From the IMG/VR virus record IMGVR_UViG_3300035698_013615, positions 1-24,257 of that record: a stretch of 24,257 nucleotides of DNA, one strand, 5' to 3'. Under the pieces are notes generated by a model. It saw nothing but the letters and a program-made list of their open reading frames with translations. It was not told where the DNA came from and made no database searches. This DNA is from a virus. Shown here one piece after another: positions 6,857 to 14,897 of this stretch. Made by a program: the position numbers and the translations under genes. How positions within the stretch are numbered: position 1 is the stretch's first letter; the number at the start of each line of letters is the position of its first letter.

Positions 6857-6895
6857 ATACCTGCGTATTGAAGAGTCGCGTCTTCGTTCTTTATC

Positions 6896-6980
6896 TGACG
6901 TAATGAGCCTCGTCAACTCACTTCGACGTAATGAGCCTCGTCAACTCAAATTGACGTACGTGCGCTTCGTCAGCGTTTGT
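6896..6980 (+). repeat. Array of three 28-nt repeats in the capsid leader
   Basis: Units begin at 6897, 6925 and 6953. The first two share 24 identical nt (GACGTAATGAGCCTCG plus TCAACTCA); the third keeps GACGTA and CGTCA but differs between. Each unit holds TGACG (or CGACG) and CGTCA in inverted orientation, able to form a small hairpin. The right half of one unit can also pair with the left half of the next, for example CGTCAA 6939-6944 with TTGACG 6951-6956. Seen as DNA, it is a row of alternating half-sites about 14 nt apart. It lies between the candidate promoter and the capsid start codon. Confidence 0.8.
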
Positions 6981-7013
6981 TAAATTTATATATTTATGTT
7001 GATAGGAAGTTAT

Positions 7014-7958
7014 ATGGCTATTACAACTACAACGCTCCTTCCAGCAGCAGTACAACAAAGTTTTGATGCTAAGTTGTTGGCGATTCCTGTTCCTCATATG
7101 ATCCACAAAATAGCTTCAGTTAAAAAGAGTATGCCAGCACATGGTGGCAGAATCTTGCGTATGGAAAGATATAATCCACTCGCAACAGCTATGGTTCCAT
7201 TGGGAAACTCAGGCGATACGCCACCACAACAAAACGTCACTAAAGTTGATATTGATGCTGAAATTTCATTTTTTGGAACACATGTTGCTATAAATGAACA
7301 AGTCATCTTGCAATCACAAAGCCCAATATTAAATATTAATATTGAACGACTTGGTGTTTCAATGCGTCAAACAGAAGATACACTTACAAGAAACATGCTT
7401 GCTTCTACAGCAACATTTGTTAACTGTACAGATGGTATCAATGGCGATACACCATCAGAAATTACACGTTCTGATGTTGATAATGTTTCTAGATCTTTGT
7501 TAAATAATGATGCTAAAACAATAGAAGAAGGTATTGAAGGTACTAACAAGTTTGGTACAGCTCCAATACGCGATGCTTATATTGCTTTAGGATCAACACA
7601 ACTATCTAAAGATCTTGATAATTGCACAGGATTTATTCATGCAAGCCAATATCCTTCAAGAATGGCCGCCCCTTCTGAAAGAGGATCAATTGGTGATGTA
7701 AGATTCTTCTTATCTTCAATCGGTTCTTATACAGCAGCTGCATCTGCACTTGGCGCAACTGTATATAACAGCTTTATTGTTGGTCAAGAAGCTTATGCAA
7801 GTATTGAACAAGATATGTATAGCGCAAAGACAATATACCGCGGACCTGAATTTAGTGGCCCATTAGCACAAAATTCAACCTTGGCATATAAATTTGCAGA
7901 ATGCCCAAGAATCTTAAATGATCTTTGGATTTTTAATCTTAGAACAACACTAGCGTAA
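7014..7958 (+). CDS. Major capsid protein, N4-gp56 family
   Basis: 314 aa forming the icosahedral shell. The sequence matches the N4-gp56 coat family as I know it. Examples are LLPAAVQQSFDAKLLAIPVP near the N-terminus, then MPAHGGRILRMERYNPLATA, FFGTHVAINEQVIL, RLGVSMRQTEDTLTRNMLA and INGDTPSEITRSDVD. The C-terminal part (YIALGSTQLSKDLD, GEFS-like loops, FAECPRILNDLWIFNLRTTLA) is also typical. I place the start at ATG 7014, with AGGA at 7004-7007. An in-frame ATG at 6996 lacks a ribosome binding site. The leader contains three structured repeats and a candidate promoter, consistent with separate high-level control. The next gene begins 9 nt after the stop. Confidence 0.93.
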   Translation: MAITTTTLLPAAVQQSFDAKLLAIPVPHMIHKIASVKKSMPAHGGRILRMERYNPLATAMVPLGNSGDTPPQQNVTKVDIDAEISFFGTHVAINEQVILQSQSPILNINIERLGVSMRQTEDTLTRNMLASTATFVNCTDGINGDTPSEITRSDVDNVSRSLLNNDAKTIEEGIEGTNKFGTAPIRDAYIALGSTQLSKDLDNCTGFIHASQYPSRMAAPSERGSIGDVRFFLSSIGSYTAAASALGATVYNSFIVGQEAYASIEQDMYSAKTIYRGPEFSGPLAQNSTLAYKFAECPRILNDLWIFNLRTTLA

Positions 7959-7967
7959 GGAATATGT

Positions 7968-8981
7968 ATGAACACTATTAACCATCAAGGTAACTTTTCG
8001 TCTGATGGAACAGACAAGTACATTAACATAGGCTCAGGTGTAGATTGGGTACATGTAAGAAACCTTACAACAATAGCATCTTCCACACAGTGGGTTGGAA
8101 CAGAATGGTTCTGGCAACGTGGAATGACAAATGACGATGCTATTACTAATTTCCATGCTACAGCAAGCCAAATAATCTCTACTTCTACGTGCGCAGTTGG
8201 TTATAATAGCGTAACGTATAATGGCGTATCTCTTATAGACACATCACTTAAAACCTATGGTTCTATTGTTGCGTCTACAGGAGTATCGGCCGCAGCACCT
8301 CCTTTGGTTGCAACAGCTTCAACAACAGGTCTTGTTGCTAACAAAACAATTGTTCGCTTAACAAACATGCTTGGATCAACACAATATTCAGGTATGGACT
8401 TTACAGTTGGTGCTGTTGTCGCAGACACAACATTTGCATTAGCTCACGTTGCACTTCCAGTAGTGTCAGCATTGGCTGGTGAATGGCGTGTTGTTGATTA
8501 TGATGCATCGTATTACCCAAGACGTCGTTATATTACAGCTATTAGCAACGCAGCTTCAGCTGTTGTAGTTACATCTGTAACAAATGACTTTACTGTCGGT
8601 GAAAAAGTACGATTTATTGTACCATCAGCATTTGGAATGACTGAAATCAACAATCTTGTTGGAACAGTTACCGCAGTTGTACAAACAGGTACAACAGGTA
8701 ATAACACAGTAACTGTTAATATTAATTCGGCTGCATTTACAACATTTGCATTCCCTTTAACAGGTGTATCATTTACACAAGCTCAATTAGTTCCAATTGG
8801 TGAAGACATGCCAACTGCTCTCGCTTCAGGACTTTCAAGTCTTGGTGGCGCGACTCTTGATAAAGACTTCATCGGATTCAAACTTGGAACAAGTTCAACC
8901 GCAGCCATAGCGCTCGGTTCAGCTGGTGGAACAAGTGGTGATGCTATTAAATGGCGTGCTGGTAAGTCTTTCGAATATTAG
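7968..8981 (+). CDS. Probable head decoration / virion structural protein
   Basis: 337 aa, rich in Thr, Ala, Val and Ser and predicted to be mostly beta-strand, directly after the capsid gene in the same transcript (AAGGA before ATG 7968). This position and composition suggest a protein that coats or cements the capsid. Residues about 182-279 (YYPRRRYITAISNAASAVVV to QLVPIGE) form a domain also found in the 118-aa protein at 9642-9998, including the shared spacing of YITAI, VTNDFTVG, VRFIVPSAFGMT and VPIG. The N-terminal part (TQWVGTEWFWQRGM) and the central LVATASTTGLVANKTIVRL region are not recognised. A 16-bp hairpin lies just after the stop. Confidence 0.65.
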   Translation: MNTINHQGNFSSDGTDKYINIGSGVDWVHVRNLTTIASSTQWVGTEWFWQRGMTNDDAITNFHATASQIISTSTCAVGYNSVTYNGVSLIDTSLKTYGSIVASTGVSAAAPPLVATASTTGLVANKTIVRLTNMLGSTQYSGMDFTVGAVVADTTFALAHVALPVVSALAGEWRVVDYDASYYPRRRYITAISNAASAVVVTSVTNDFTVGEKVRFIVPSAFGMTEINNLVGTVTAVVQTGTTGNNTVTVNINSAAFTTFAFPLTGVSFTQAQLVPIGEDMPTALASGLSSLGGATLDKDFIGFKLGTSSTAAIALGSAGGTSGDAIKWRAGKSFEY

Positions 8982-8987
8982 TAAGTA

Positions 8988-9032
8988 ATTTCCGATTTCC
9001 GATTCTCTATAGTGGGATCGGAAATCGGAAAT
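8988..9032. repeat. 16-bp perfect hairpin after the capsid/decoration genes
   Basis: ATTTCCGATTTCCGAT (8988-9003) is the exact reverse complement of 9017-9032, with a 13-nt loop. The stem itself contains a short direct repeat (TTTCCGA twice). No T-tract follows; instead the next ribosome binding site AAAGGAG begins 8 nt later. It may protect the 3' end of the abundant capsid mRNA, be an RNase processing site, or attenuate downstream translation. Confidence 0.85.
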
Positions 9033-9053
9033 AGTTATACAAAGGAGAATTTT

Positions 9054-9626
9054 ATGACAATAGAAATAAAACAAAAAGAAATAGATTCAAACAGCGAACT
9101 TCTTAAGTTAAAAAAAGAGATGGAATCTTTTAAGGACGAGTCTTTTAAATTATCTAAAGAAATTGCAGAAGCTAAGCTTGAGCTCTCGAAATTAGAAAAA
9201 GAAAAACTAGAAAAATACGCTAAAGATGAAATCAAAAGAATCGCTACTTTAAAATCAACTGTTGAAAGACGTAAAGCACAAGAAAGATTACGCATAAAAG
9301 ATCGCGAAAAAGTTAAAGGAATCTTTAGATACTATGAAATACCAGGCGGAGCCCTAGCATTTAATTTTAAAGTATATAAAGGTGATCCTATTGAATACTA
9401 TTCTTTTAATGATGGAGAAATATATACTATTCCTTTTGGTGTAGCAAAACATCTTAATAAGAACGGATGGTATCCTATTCATAGATATGAAAAAGATGAA
9501 ACAGGTAAATCAACAACAAGAATAGGTCAAAAAGTAAGACGATTTGGTTTTCAAGGTTTAGATTTTATTGATCCTGAAGAATTTAGTTTTGGTGATAAAC
9601 AAATAGTAACTATCGAACACTTATAG
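9054..9626 (+). CDS. Conserved phage protein with N-terminal coiled coil, 190 aa
   Basis: ATG 9054 follows AAAGGAG. A GTG at 9012 would extend the frame but lies inside the hairpin stem-loop and has no ribosome binding site. Residues 1-85 are a Lys/Glu-rich coiled coil. Residues about 86-190 form a globular beta-rich domain: GIFRYYEIPGGALAFNFKVY, GDPIEYYSFNDGEIYTIPFG, VAKHLNKNGWYPIHRY and KVRRFGFQGLDF. I recall this domain recurring next to N4-gp56-type capsid genes, with no known function. A role as a minor head or head-tail protein is an inference. Confidence 0.75.
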   Translation: MTIEIKQKEIDSNSELLKLKKEMESFKDESFKLSKEIAEAKLELSKLEKEKLEKYAKDEIKRIATLKSTVERRKAQERLRIKDREKVKGIFRYYEIPGGALAFNFKVYKGDPIEYYSFNDGEIYTIPFGVAKHLNKNGWYPIHRYEKDETGKSTTRIGQKVRRFGFQGLDFIDPEEFSFGDKQIVTIEHL

Positions 9627-9641
9627 GTAACTGGAGGGAAC

Positions 9642-9998
9642 ATGTCAAACTGTTATGCAGTCGAAGATCCTATTTATCAACCTGGAATGAGAATTATATC
9701 TGCTATAACAAAAGCTAGTCCTGCAGTAGTAACAACAACTTTTGATCATGATTTTATAACTGGTACTATTGTTAGACTTGTAATACCAAGAGCAGATGGA
9801 ATGACACAGGGTGATAAATTAACAGGAGAAATAACGGTAACAGGAACTGATACATTTTCTATAGATATAGATTCAAGACTTTTTGATACGTTCTCTATTC
9901 CTTCTTCTCCATCTCCACATACAGACGTATGCGCATTAGTTATCCCAATTGGATCAAAAAATAGTATTTTAACAATAGCTACTAAAAATACATTATAA
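9642..9998 (+). CDS. Small virion-type protein sharing a domain with the decoration protein
   Basis: 118 aa with GGAGGG before ATG 9642. Residues about 11-107 align with residues 182-279 of the 337-aa protein upstream: MRIISAITKASPAVVTTT against YITAISNAASAVVVTSV, DFITGTIVRLVIPRADGMT against DFTVGEKVRFIVPSAFGMT, and ALVIPIGS against QLVPIGE. It is therefore a stand-alone version of that domain, all-beta by appearance. It may occupy a different capsid or connector site. The stop codon lies within a 16-nt palindrome. Confidence 0.7.
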   Translation: MSNCYAVEDPIYQPGMRIISAITKASPAVVTTTFDHDFITGTIVRLVIPRADGMTQGDKLTGEITVTGTDTFSIDIDSRLFDTFSIPSSPSPHTDVCALVIPIGSKNSILTIATKNTL

Positions 9999-10003
9999 TG
10001 TAT
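9988..10003. repeat. 16-nt perfect palindrome at a gene end
   Basis: ATACATTATAATGTAT is fully self-complementary and spans the stop codon of the 118-aa gene, just before the ribosome binding site of the next gene. It could be an operator or form a short RNA hairpin covering the upstream side of that site. Its AT-only core makes chance a real option. Confidence 0.5.
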
Positions 10004-10014
10004 AGGAGTCCATA

Positions 10015-11049
10015 ATGGCTGTTCCCTCTCCAGATAGTAATCTTTCTACCCTTACTCAAATAAGAATAAAAGTAAGAAAGTTAACTCGTAGTCCGTCTAC
10101 CTCACAATTAAGTGATACTGATATCGATGCTCATATAAACAACTTTGTTTTATATGACTTTCCACGGCATTTAAACCTATTTACTTTAAGGAAGACTTTA
10201 AGTTTTTATACAAAACCATATATAGACGTATATGAAAACAATACAACACTTACAACAGATCCTCTTTATAACTTCATTAATAAATATAGTCATGTATATA
10301 GCCCTATTTATATTAGTGGATCTAGAACTAGTTATTCTCAATCAATAGATGAATTCTTTTCTTCGCATTCTAAATTAAGTTACAAAGTTGACACCGGACA
10401 TACGGGTAATGCCGTTACTACAACATTTGCCGGAACACTTTCATCTAATCCTATTTTACAAAATAATGTTTCTTTTACTTCAATAGGTGCTGATAGTGTT
10501 GGATTAATCGCAATAGATGTTCCAATAAAAGATGGAGTTACTGGATATAATACTATGACAGGTAATCTTGTTGTTCCTGGAACTGATACAAGTATAGGAA
10601 CCATTAATTATGTTTCAGGTGTCTATTCAGTTACATTTCCAACAGCTCCAGCGCTAGATCAAAAAATATATAGTAATACTATTCCTTTTACTGCGGGTAA
10701 ACCAACCTCTGTTCTCTATTTTGATAACAAGTTTACATTGCGTCCTGTTCCTGATGTATCATATCGTGTTGATTTAGTAGTACAAGAAAGGCCAGCAGAG
10801 TTTTTAGCAACAGCAACTACTAAGGCGCCTGAATTATCTGAATGGTGGCAATATATAGCATATGGAACTGCTAAAAAGGTCTTTGAAGACAGAATGGATA
10901 TGGAAAGTATTTCTAATATTATGTCTGAGTTTAAACAACAAGAATTACTTGTTTTAAGAAAATCTATTATCCAACAGTCTAATCAAAGAACCGCAACTAT
11001 ATATACCGGTCATTCAAACCAAGATTTCTATAATAGTGAAGGAAACTAA
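10015..11049 (+). CDS. Probable head-tail connector / virion structural protein
   Basis: 344 aa. The N-terminal region (TQIRIKVRKLTRSPSTSQLSDTD, then INNFVLYDFPRHLNLFTLRKT) and the C-terminal helix (WWQYIAYGTAKKVFEDRMDM, then QQELLVLRKSIIQQSNQRTA) resemble conserved proteins I associate with the connector region of similar podovirus-like genomes. A beta-rich domain of about 130 residues sits between them (about 125-245). Aromatic motifs PLYNFINKYSHVYSPIYISG (about 83-102) are typical of these proteins. ATG 10015 has AGGAG at a good distance. The gene overlaps the next by one base (TAATG), indicating coupled translation. I infer a ring or adaptor below the portal; no family name is certain. 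Confidence 0.65.
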   Translation: MAVPSPDSNLSTLTQIRIKVRKLTRSPSTSQLSDTDIDAHINNFVLYDFPRHLNLFTLRKTLSFYTKPYIDVYENNTTLTTDPLYNFINKYSHVYSPIYISGSRTSYSQSIDEFFSSHSKLSYKVDTGHTGNAVTTTFAGTLSSNPILQNNVSFTSIGADSVGLIAIDVPIKDGVTGYNTMTGNLVVPGTDTSIGTINYVSGVYSVTFPTAPALDQKIYSNTIPFTAGKPTSVLYFDNKFTLRPVPDVSYRVDLVVQERPAEFLATATTKAPELSEWWQYIAYGTAKKVFEDRMDMESISNIMSEFKQQELLVLRKSIIQQSNQRTATIYTGHSNQDFYNSEGN

Positions 11050-11648
11050 TGGCATATGATGAAAATAAACCAGCAGCAGCTGATAAGCTTTCTGCGTCAC
11101 AACTAGATATTCTTAATAACTTTACAGCTATAAAAACAGCATTTGAAATAAACCATGAAGACTTTAATGCTGGAGGACAAGGAAAACACATACATGTTAC
11201 TTTGCCACAACAAACAGTTGGCGGAACATTTCCTCCAATAACAAGCGCTACAGAATGTGGGATGTATTGCAAGACTGATGGTACTAGTCCAGCTGTTTAT
11301 TTTAGAAAACCTGGTCAAATGGTTGGTGATACAACTAATGATATTAGTTTATCTACACCTATTACAGGATCTTCTGTTGGCACTACATTAATGAACGGTC
11401 TTATAATAAAATGGGGTTCTGCTGTTATGGCTACAGGGAGCTATAATAAAACAATTGTATTTGCCGATGCTTTTTCAACGGGAGCACTATTTACACAATT
11501 AACACCAACTGCAACTTCTTTTACTGGTGCGGCTAAAGACCATGTAATAATTGTAAAAAATCTTACAACGGCTGGTTTTAGTGTAATAAGACATCCTTCT
11601 GATATAACAGCTACATTTAGTTTCTATTATCTTGCAGTAGGTTATTAG
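11049..11648 (+). CDS. Fibre-like protein with gp53-type C-terminal beta domain
   Basis: 199 aa starting in the overlapping TAATG. The first 90 residues include a helical start (LSASQLDILNNFTAIKTAFEINHEDF) and GKHIHVTLPQQ, resembling the region of small tail-fibre proteins that follows a trimer stem. The C-terminal 90 residues (LIIKWGSAVMATGSY, TIVFADAFSTG, IIVKNLTTAGFSVIRH, FYYLAVGY) look like the gp53-like tail-fibre C-terminal beta-sandwich, which ends in a short aromatic strand plus Gly. It probably contributes to host contact or to a small appendage. The assignment rests on pattern recognition only. Confidence 0.6.
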   Translation: MAYDENKPAAADKLSASQLDILNNFTAIKTAFEINHEDFNAGGQGKHIHVTLPQQTVGGTFPPITSATECGMYCKTDGTSPAVYFRKPGQMVGDTTNDISLSTPITGSSVGTTLMNGLIIKWGSAVMATGSYNKTIVFADAFSTGALFTQLTPTATSFTGAAKDHVIIVKNLTTAGFSVIRHPSDITATFSFYYLAVGY

Positions 11649-11658
11649 GAGTAACGTT

Positions 11659-14160
11659 ATGGCATCTCCATTCGATAAATTCTTGATAGCACCACTTAAT
11701 ACTGGTCTTCAAACCGATGTAGAACCATGGCTTATTCCAGATGATGCTTTCGAGTCATTAAATAATGCTTATATTTTAAATGGCAAACTTAAAAAACGAT
11801 TTGGTAGCACTTATACAGGTTATGGTTATTCAAGCGATCTTACTGAACAGTTATTCTCTCGTTTAAGAATAGGATTGCTAAGTAGTTCTGCTTCAGTTGG
11901 AACTACTAATGGAGTTACAGGTAATTTAAGCGGAACTGTTGCAGGAGCTTCTGGAGCTATAGGACAACAATTTGTTATAGGAGCAGAGGTATTTACTGTA
12001 GCTGTACTTGGAACTCCTGGAATTATGACTACAACTGGTGCTGCAACAATACATACATTTAATACAACTACTGGTGCATTTGTTATTGAGGGAGCTGCCC
12101 TTGCAACTGAATGTTTTTTCTATTCTTCTGGAATTGGTACAACTCGGGCAGATGGTTCTGCAACGGGAATTGTTCCCGGAGCTATATTTAAAGTCGGACA
12201 AATGTTTTCTATTGGAACAGAGATATATACTGTTTCTGTCTTGGGAACTCCTGGAATAATGTTAGCTTCCTCTGGAACAGCAACCGTATTTACTTTTAAT
12301 ACTACTACTGGAGCGTACGTATTTACTGGTGCTGATGCATCAAAACAAATATATTTTTATCCTTCAGAACCTGTAATGGGTCTTACTCAATATGAATCAG
12401 ATGCAATTAACGATAGACCTGCAATCGCATTTGATACTCAATATGCTTATAAATATTCCGGGGGATCTTGGGGATTTTCGGGACCCACATTACCAAAAAG
12501 ATGGAATGGTGGTAATGCAGATTTCTTCAATAGTACTAGATGGCGTGGATTAAAAGCAGAAAATTCAATACTTTTTACTAGTAATTATCATGCAGATGTT
12601 CCAACTGCTGTCGATACTGATGATCCAATTCGCTACTACGATGGAACTATTTGGACAGATTTTAGTTTTGAAACAATTGTAGGTGGAAACAAAATTTTAA
12701 CCTCTAAGATCATTATTCCGTTTAAAGATAGATTAGTTCTTTTAAGTACTATAGAGCAAAACACTGGCGGAACTGTTAATACTGAATTTAAAAATAGATG
12801 TAGATATTCTCATAATGGAAGTCCTTTAGATACAAATGCATGGCTAGAAAAAAATCAAGTTGGATATACCGGTGGTGGCTGGATAGATGCTGCAACAAAA
12901 GAACAAATAATGAGTGCAGAGCTTATAAGAGATAGATTAATAGTCTACTTTGAGCAAAGCACTTGGGAAATAGTCTATACAGGTAATCAAATTCTTCCTT
13001 TTTTATGGAAACAAATCAATCCAGAACTTGGATCTCAGTCCATGAATTCAACCATTCAATTAAATAGGTCTATTGCAACAATAGGATCAAGAGGAATTCA
13101 TGAATGTAATGGAGCAAACGTAGAAAGAATAGATAGAAAAATACCAAAAGAAGTATTTAAAATAAGTACAGATAATAATGGAATTGATCGTGTTGCTGGT
13201 ATAAGAGACTTCTATACTGAAATGCTCTACTGGAGTTTTCCAAAAAGTAATGCTGAAGAATATGCAGACGTATATCCAAATAAAGTCTTAGTATATAACT
13301 ATAAAAATGGATCTTGGGCATTCAATGATGATTGTATTACTGCTTTTGGTTCATTTGAACAACAAGAAGACGTTACGTGGGAATCACTTGGAGATTTAAC
13401 TTGGAAAGAATCAGATAGAGCCTGGGATTCAGGAGTTATGCAAGCAGACTTCAAGCAAGTTATTGCAGGAAATCAACAAGGATTTGTTTTTGTTATAGCT
13501 CCAGATGTTACTACTAATGCGCATGTTATGCAGGTTTCAAAAGTATCATATGCTGATTCTGGTGATAGCGTTCTTATAACATTAACTATAAAAGATCACA
13601 CGATTAAAAACAGTGAGTATATCAAGCTTGCAAATATGACAGGATTAACTATTAGTGGAAATGGAATCTATTCAATAACAATAGTTGATGCTGACACAAT
13701 TACTATTCTTGTTAAGACATGCACTGGAACATACCTAGGTGGTGGAACAGTAGCCAGAGTTTCAAAGATAGATATTTTATCTAAACAATGGAACTTCTAT
13801 ATGAAAGAAGCAGCAAACATATATCTTTCGCAAATAGATTTTATAGTTAAGAGAACATCTGCAGGAAAAGTTACAGTTAATTACTATCCTTCTACGTCTA
13901 GTTTAGATCTTATTGATGAAGCAACAACTACGGATACATTGATAGGAACTAATATACTTGAAACAAGCGCATACACTTTAGAACCATTTGAACAAACACA
14001 GGATAGATTAATTCATAGAGTTTATTTTGCAGGTGAAGGCAACTGTGTTCAGATACATATATACTTATCGCCAACTCAAACCATGGACCCAAGTATAGTT
14101 GAATCAGACTTTCAACTTGAAGGCATGATTGTTTATACAATGAAAACAGGAGGTTTTTAA
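11659..14160 (+). CDS. Tail nozzle/stopper-like virion protein with duplicated insert
   Basis: 833 aa. The opening LNTGLQTDVEPWLIPDDAFESLNNAYILNGKLKKRFGS resembles the large nozzle (T7 gp12-like) proteins of short-tailed phages, as do the many Trp/Tyr-rich beta motifs (WRGLKAENSILFTSNYH, RLVLLSTIEQN, CRYSHNGSPLDTNAW). Residues about 88-157 and 164-236 are two copies of one domain, 78 residues apart, sharing VLGTPGIM and TFNTTTGA(F/Y)V. Residues about 625-705 (VLITLTIKDHTIKNSEYIKL to GTVARV) resemble the FCCH-type beta domain often annotated in phage tail proteins. It would close and gate the tail. TAGGAGT before ATG 11659 overlaps the previous stop. Confidence 0.7.
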   Translation: MASPFDKFLIAPLNTGLQTDVEPWLIPDDAFESLNNAYILNGKLKKRFGSTYTGYGYSSDLTEQLFSRLRIGLLSSSASVGTTNGVTGNLSGTVAGASGAIGQQFVIGAEVFTVAVLGTPGIMTTTGAATIHTFNTTTGAFVIEGAALATECFFYSSGIGTTRADGSATGIVPGAIFKVGQMFSIGTEIYTVSVLGTPGIMLASSGTATVFTFNTTTGAYVFTGADASKQIYFYPSEPVMGLTQYESDAINDRPAIAFDTQYAYKYSGGSWGFSGPTLPKRWNGGNADFFNSTRWRGLKAENSILFTSNYHADVPTAVDTDDPIRYYDGTIWTDFSFETIVGGNKILTSKIIIPFKDRLVLLSTIEQNTGGTVNTEFKNRCRYSHNGSPLDTNAWLEKNQVGYTGGGWIDAATKEQIMSAELIRDRLIVYFEQSTWEIVYTGNQILPFLWKQINPELGSQSMNSTIQLNRSIATIGSRGIHECNGANVERIDRKIPKEVFKISTDNNGIDRVAGIRDFYTEMLYWSFPKSNAEEYADVYPNKVLVYNYKNGSWAFNDDCITAFGSFEQQEDVTWESLGDLTWKESDRAWDSGVMQADFKQVIAGNQQGFVFVIAPDVTTNAHVMQVSKVSYADSGDSVLITLTIKDHTIKNSEYIKLANMTGLTISGNGIYSITIVDADTITILVKTCTGTYLGGGTVARVSKIDILSKQWNFYMKEAANIYLSQIDFIVKRTSAGKVTVNYYPSTSSLDLIDEATTTDTLIGTNILETSAYTLEPFEQTQDRLIHRVYFAGEGNCVQIHIYLSPTQTMDPSIVESDFQLEGMIVYTMKTGGF

Positions 14161-14337
14161 ATGGGAATAAATGTTTTAATTAGAGTTGTAATTTTAGTGT
14201 TAGCTGGTCTTTGTGGATATACTGCTCAAAAGTTATTTAAACAAAGTGATTCTTTTGTAGAGCAAACAGCTGAAGAATATATAAAAGATGAAATAGGATT
14301 AGATATAGATTTTAGTTCTGAAGATAAGAAAGAATAA
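14161..14337 (+). CDS. Small single-pass membrane protein, 58 aa
   Basis: ATG 14161 follows the previous stop directly and has AGGAGG 9-10 nt upstream. Residues 3-20 (INVLIRVVILVLAGLCGY) form one membrane helix. The rest is acidic and soluble (QTAEEYIKDEIGLDIDFSSEDKKE), so the likely topology is N-terminal anchor with a charged cytoplasmic or periplasmic tail. I do not recognise a family. Small membrane proteins among tail genes can be lysis or ejection-related; nothing in the sequence decides this. Confidence 0.75.
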   Translation: MGINVLIRVVILVLAGLCGYTAQKLFKQSDSFVEQTAEEYIKDEIGLDIDFSSEDKKE

Positions 14338-14340
14338 GAA

Positions 14341-14868
14341 ATGTCATCAACAGACAACGGTGCATTTATACCAGTTGATTCTTTTAGTGTCTCAGAAATT
14401 TCTTCTACCGATATTAGAAGTTCTGAGTTTAAGGATTTACTTGTTCGTTTATATCAAAATCTTAATTTAATGGCGATTGGTATTAATAACAGAGATGCTG
14501 GATTCTATGATACAAGTGAGTTTGTGTGTGGACAGCAATTCTTTCCTGATCCATCGTTAACATCTGAGAGCGCACAAACTCCTGTGTTTAGAAATGTATT
14601 TAGAAAAGTAGTTATTTTTGGGGCTCTTCCAAATACAACCAACAAAAGTGTTGCGCATGATATAACAACTACGATAAATACTAGTTTTACAAGAATGTAT
14701 GGAGTTGCTACAAAGCAGCATGCAGATGCTGTTAGTTTTAGCTCACTTGCTATACCAAACACAGATATAAAATTGGAACTGGATGGCACTAATGTTATTA
14801 TAACAACAGCAGCAGATTTAACAGCGTATACGATAACGCATGTAATTTTAGAATATATTAAATCTTAA
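14341..14868 (+). CDS. Virion structural protein, 175 aa
   Basis: Begins 3 nt after the stop of the membrane protein, with only a weak purine-rich site, so translation is likely coupled. The N-terminal part (STDIRSSEFKDLLVRLYQNLNLMAIGINNRDAGFY) is helical and includes a conserved-looking region before FVCGQQFFPDP. The C-terminal half (FRNVFRKVVIFGALPNTTNKSVAHDI, LELDGTNVIITT, YTITHVILEYIKS) is a beta-sandwich pattern that I recall recurring in podovirus-like structural proteins. A role as a tail or fibre component is inferred from this and from its position between nozzle and ejection proteins. Confidence 0.6.
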   Translation: MSSTDNGAFIPVDSFSVSEISSTDIRSSEFKDLLVRLYQNLNLMAIGINNRDAGFYDTSEFVCGQQFFPDPSLTSESAQTPVFRNVFRKVVIFGALPNTTNKSVAHDITTTINTSFTRMYGVATKQHADAVSFSSLAIPNTDIKLELDGTNVIITTAADLTAYTITHVILEYIKS

Positions 14869-14897
14869 CAAGGCATCGCCTTAGTAGGGAGAATGTT

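Noticed and set aside
6896-6980. CRISPR-like array
   Set aside because: Repeats are contiguous 28-nt units with no unique spacers between them and no cas genes nearby; the third unit is diverged.
9012-9053. GTG start extending the 190-aa protein by 14 residues
   Set aside because: It lies in the loop and stem of the 16-bp hairpin without a ribosome binding site, whereas ATG 9054 has AAAGGAG.
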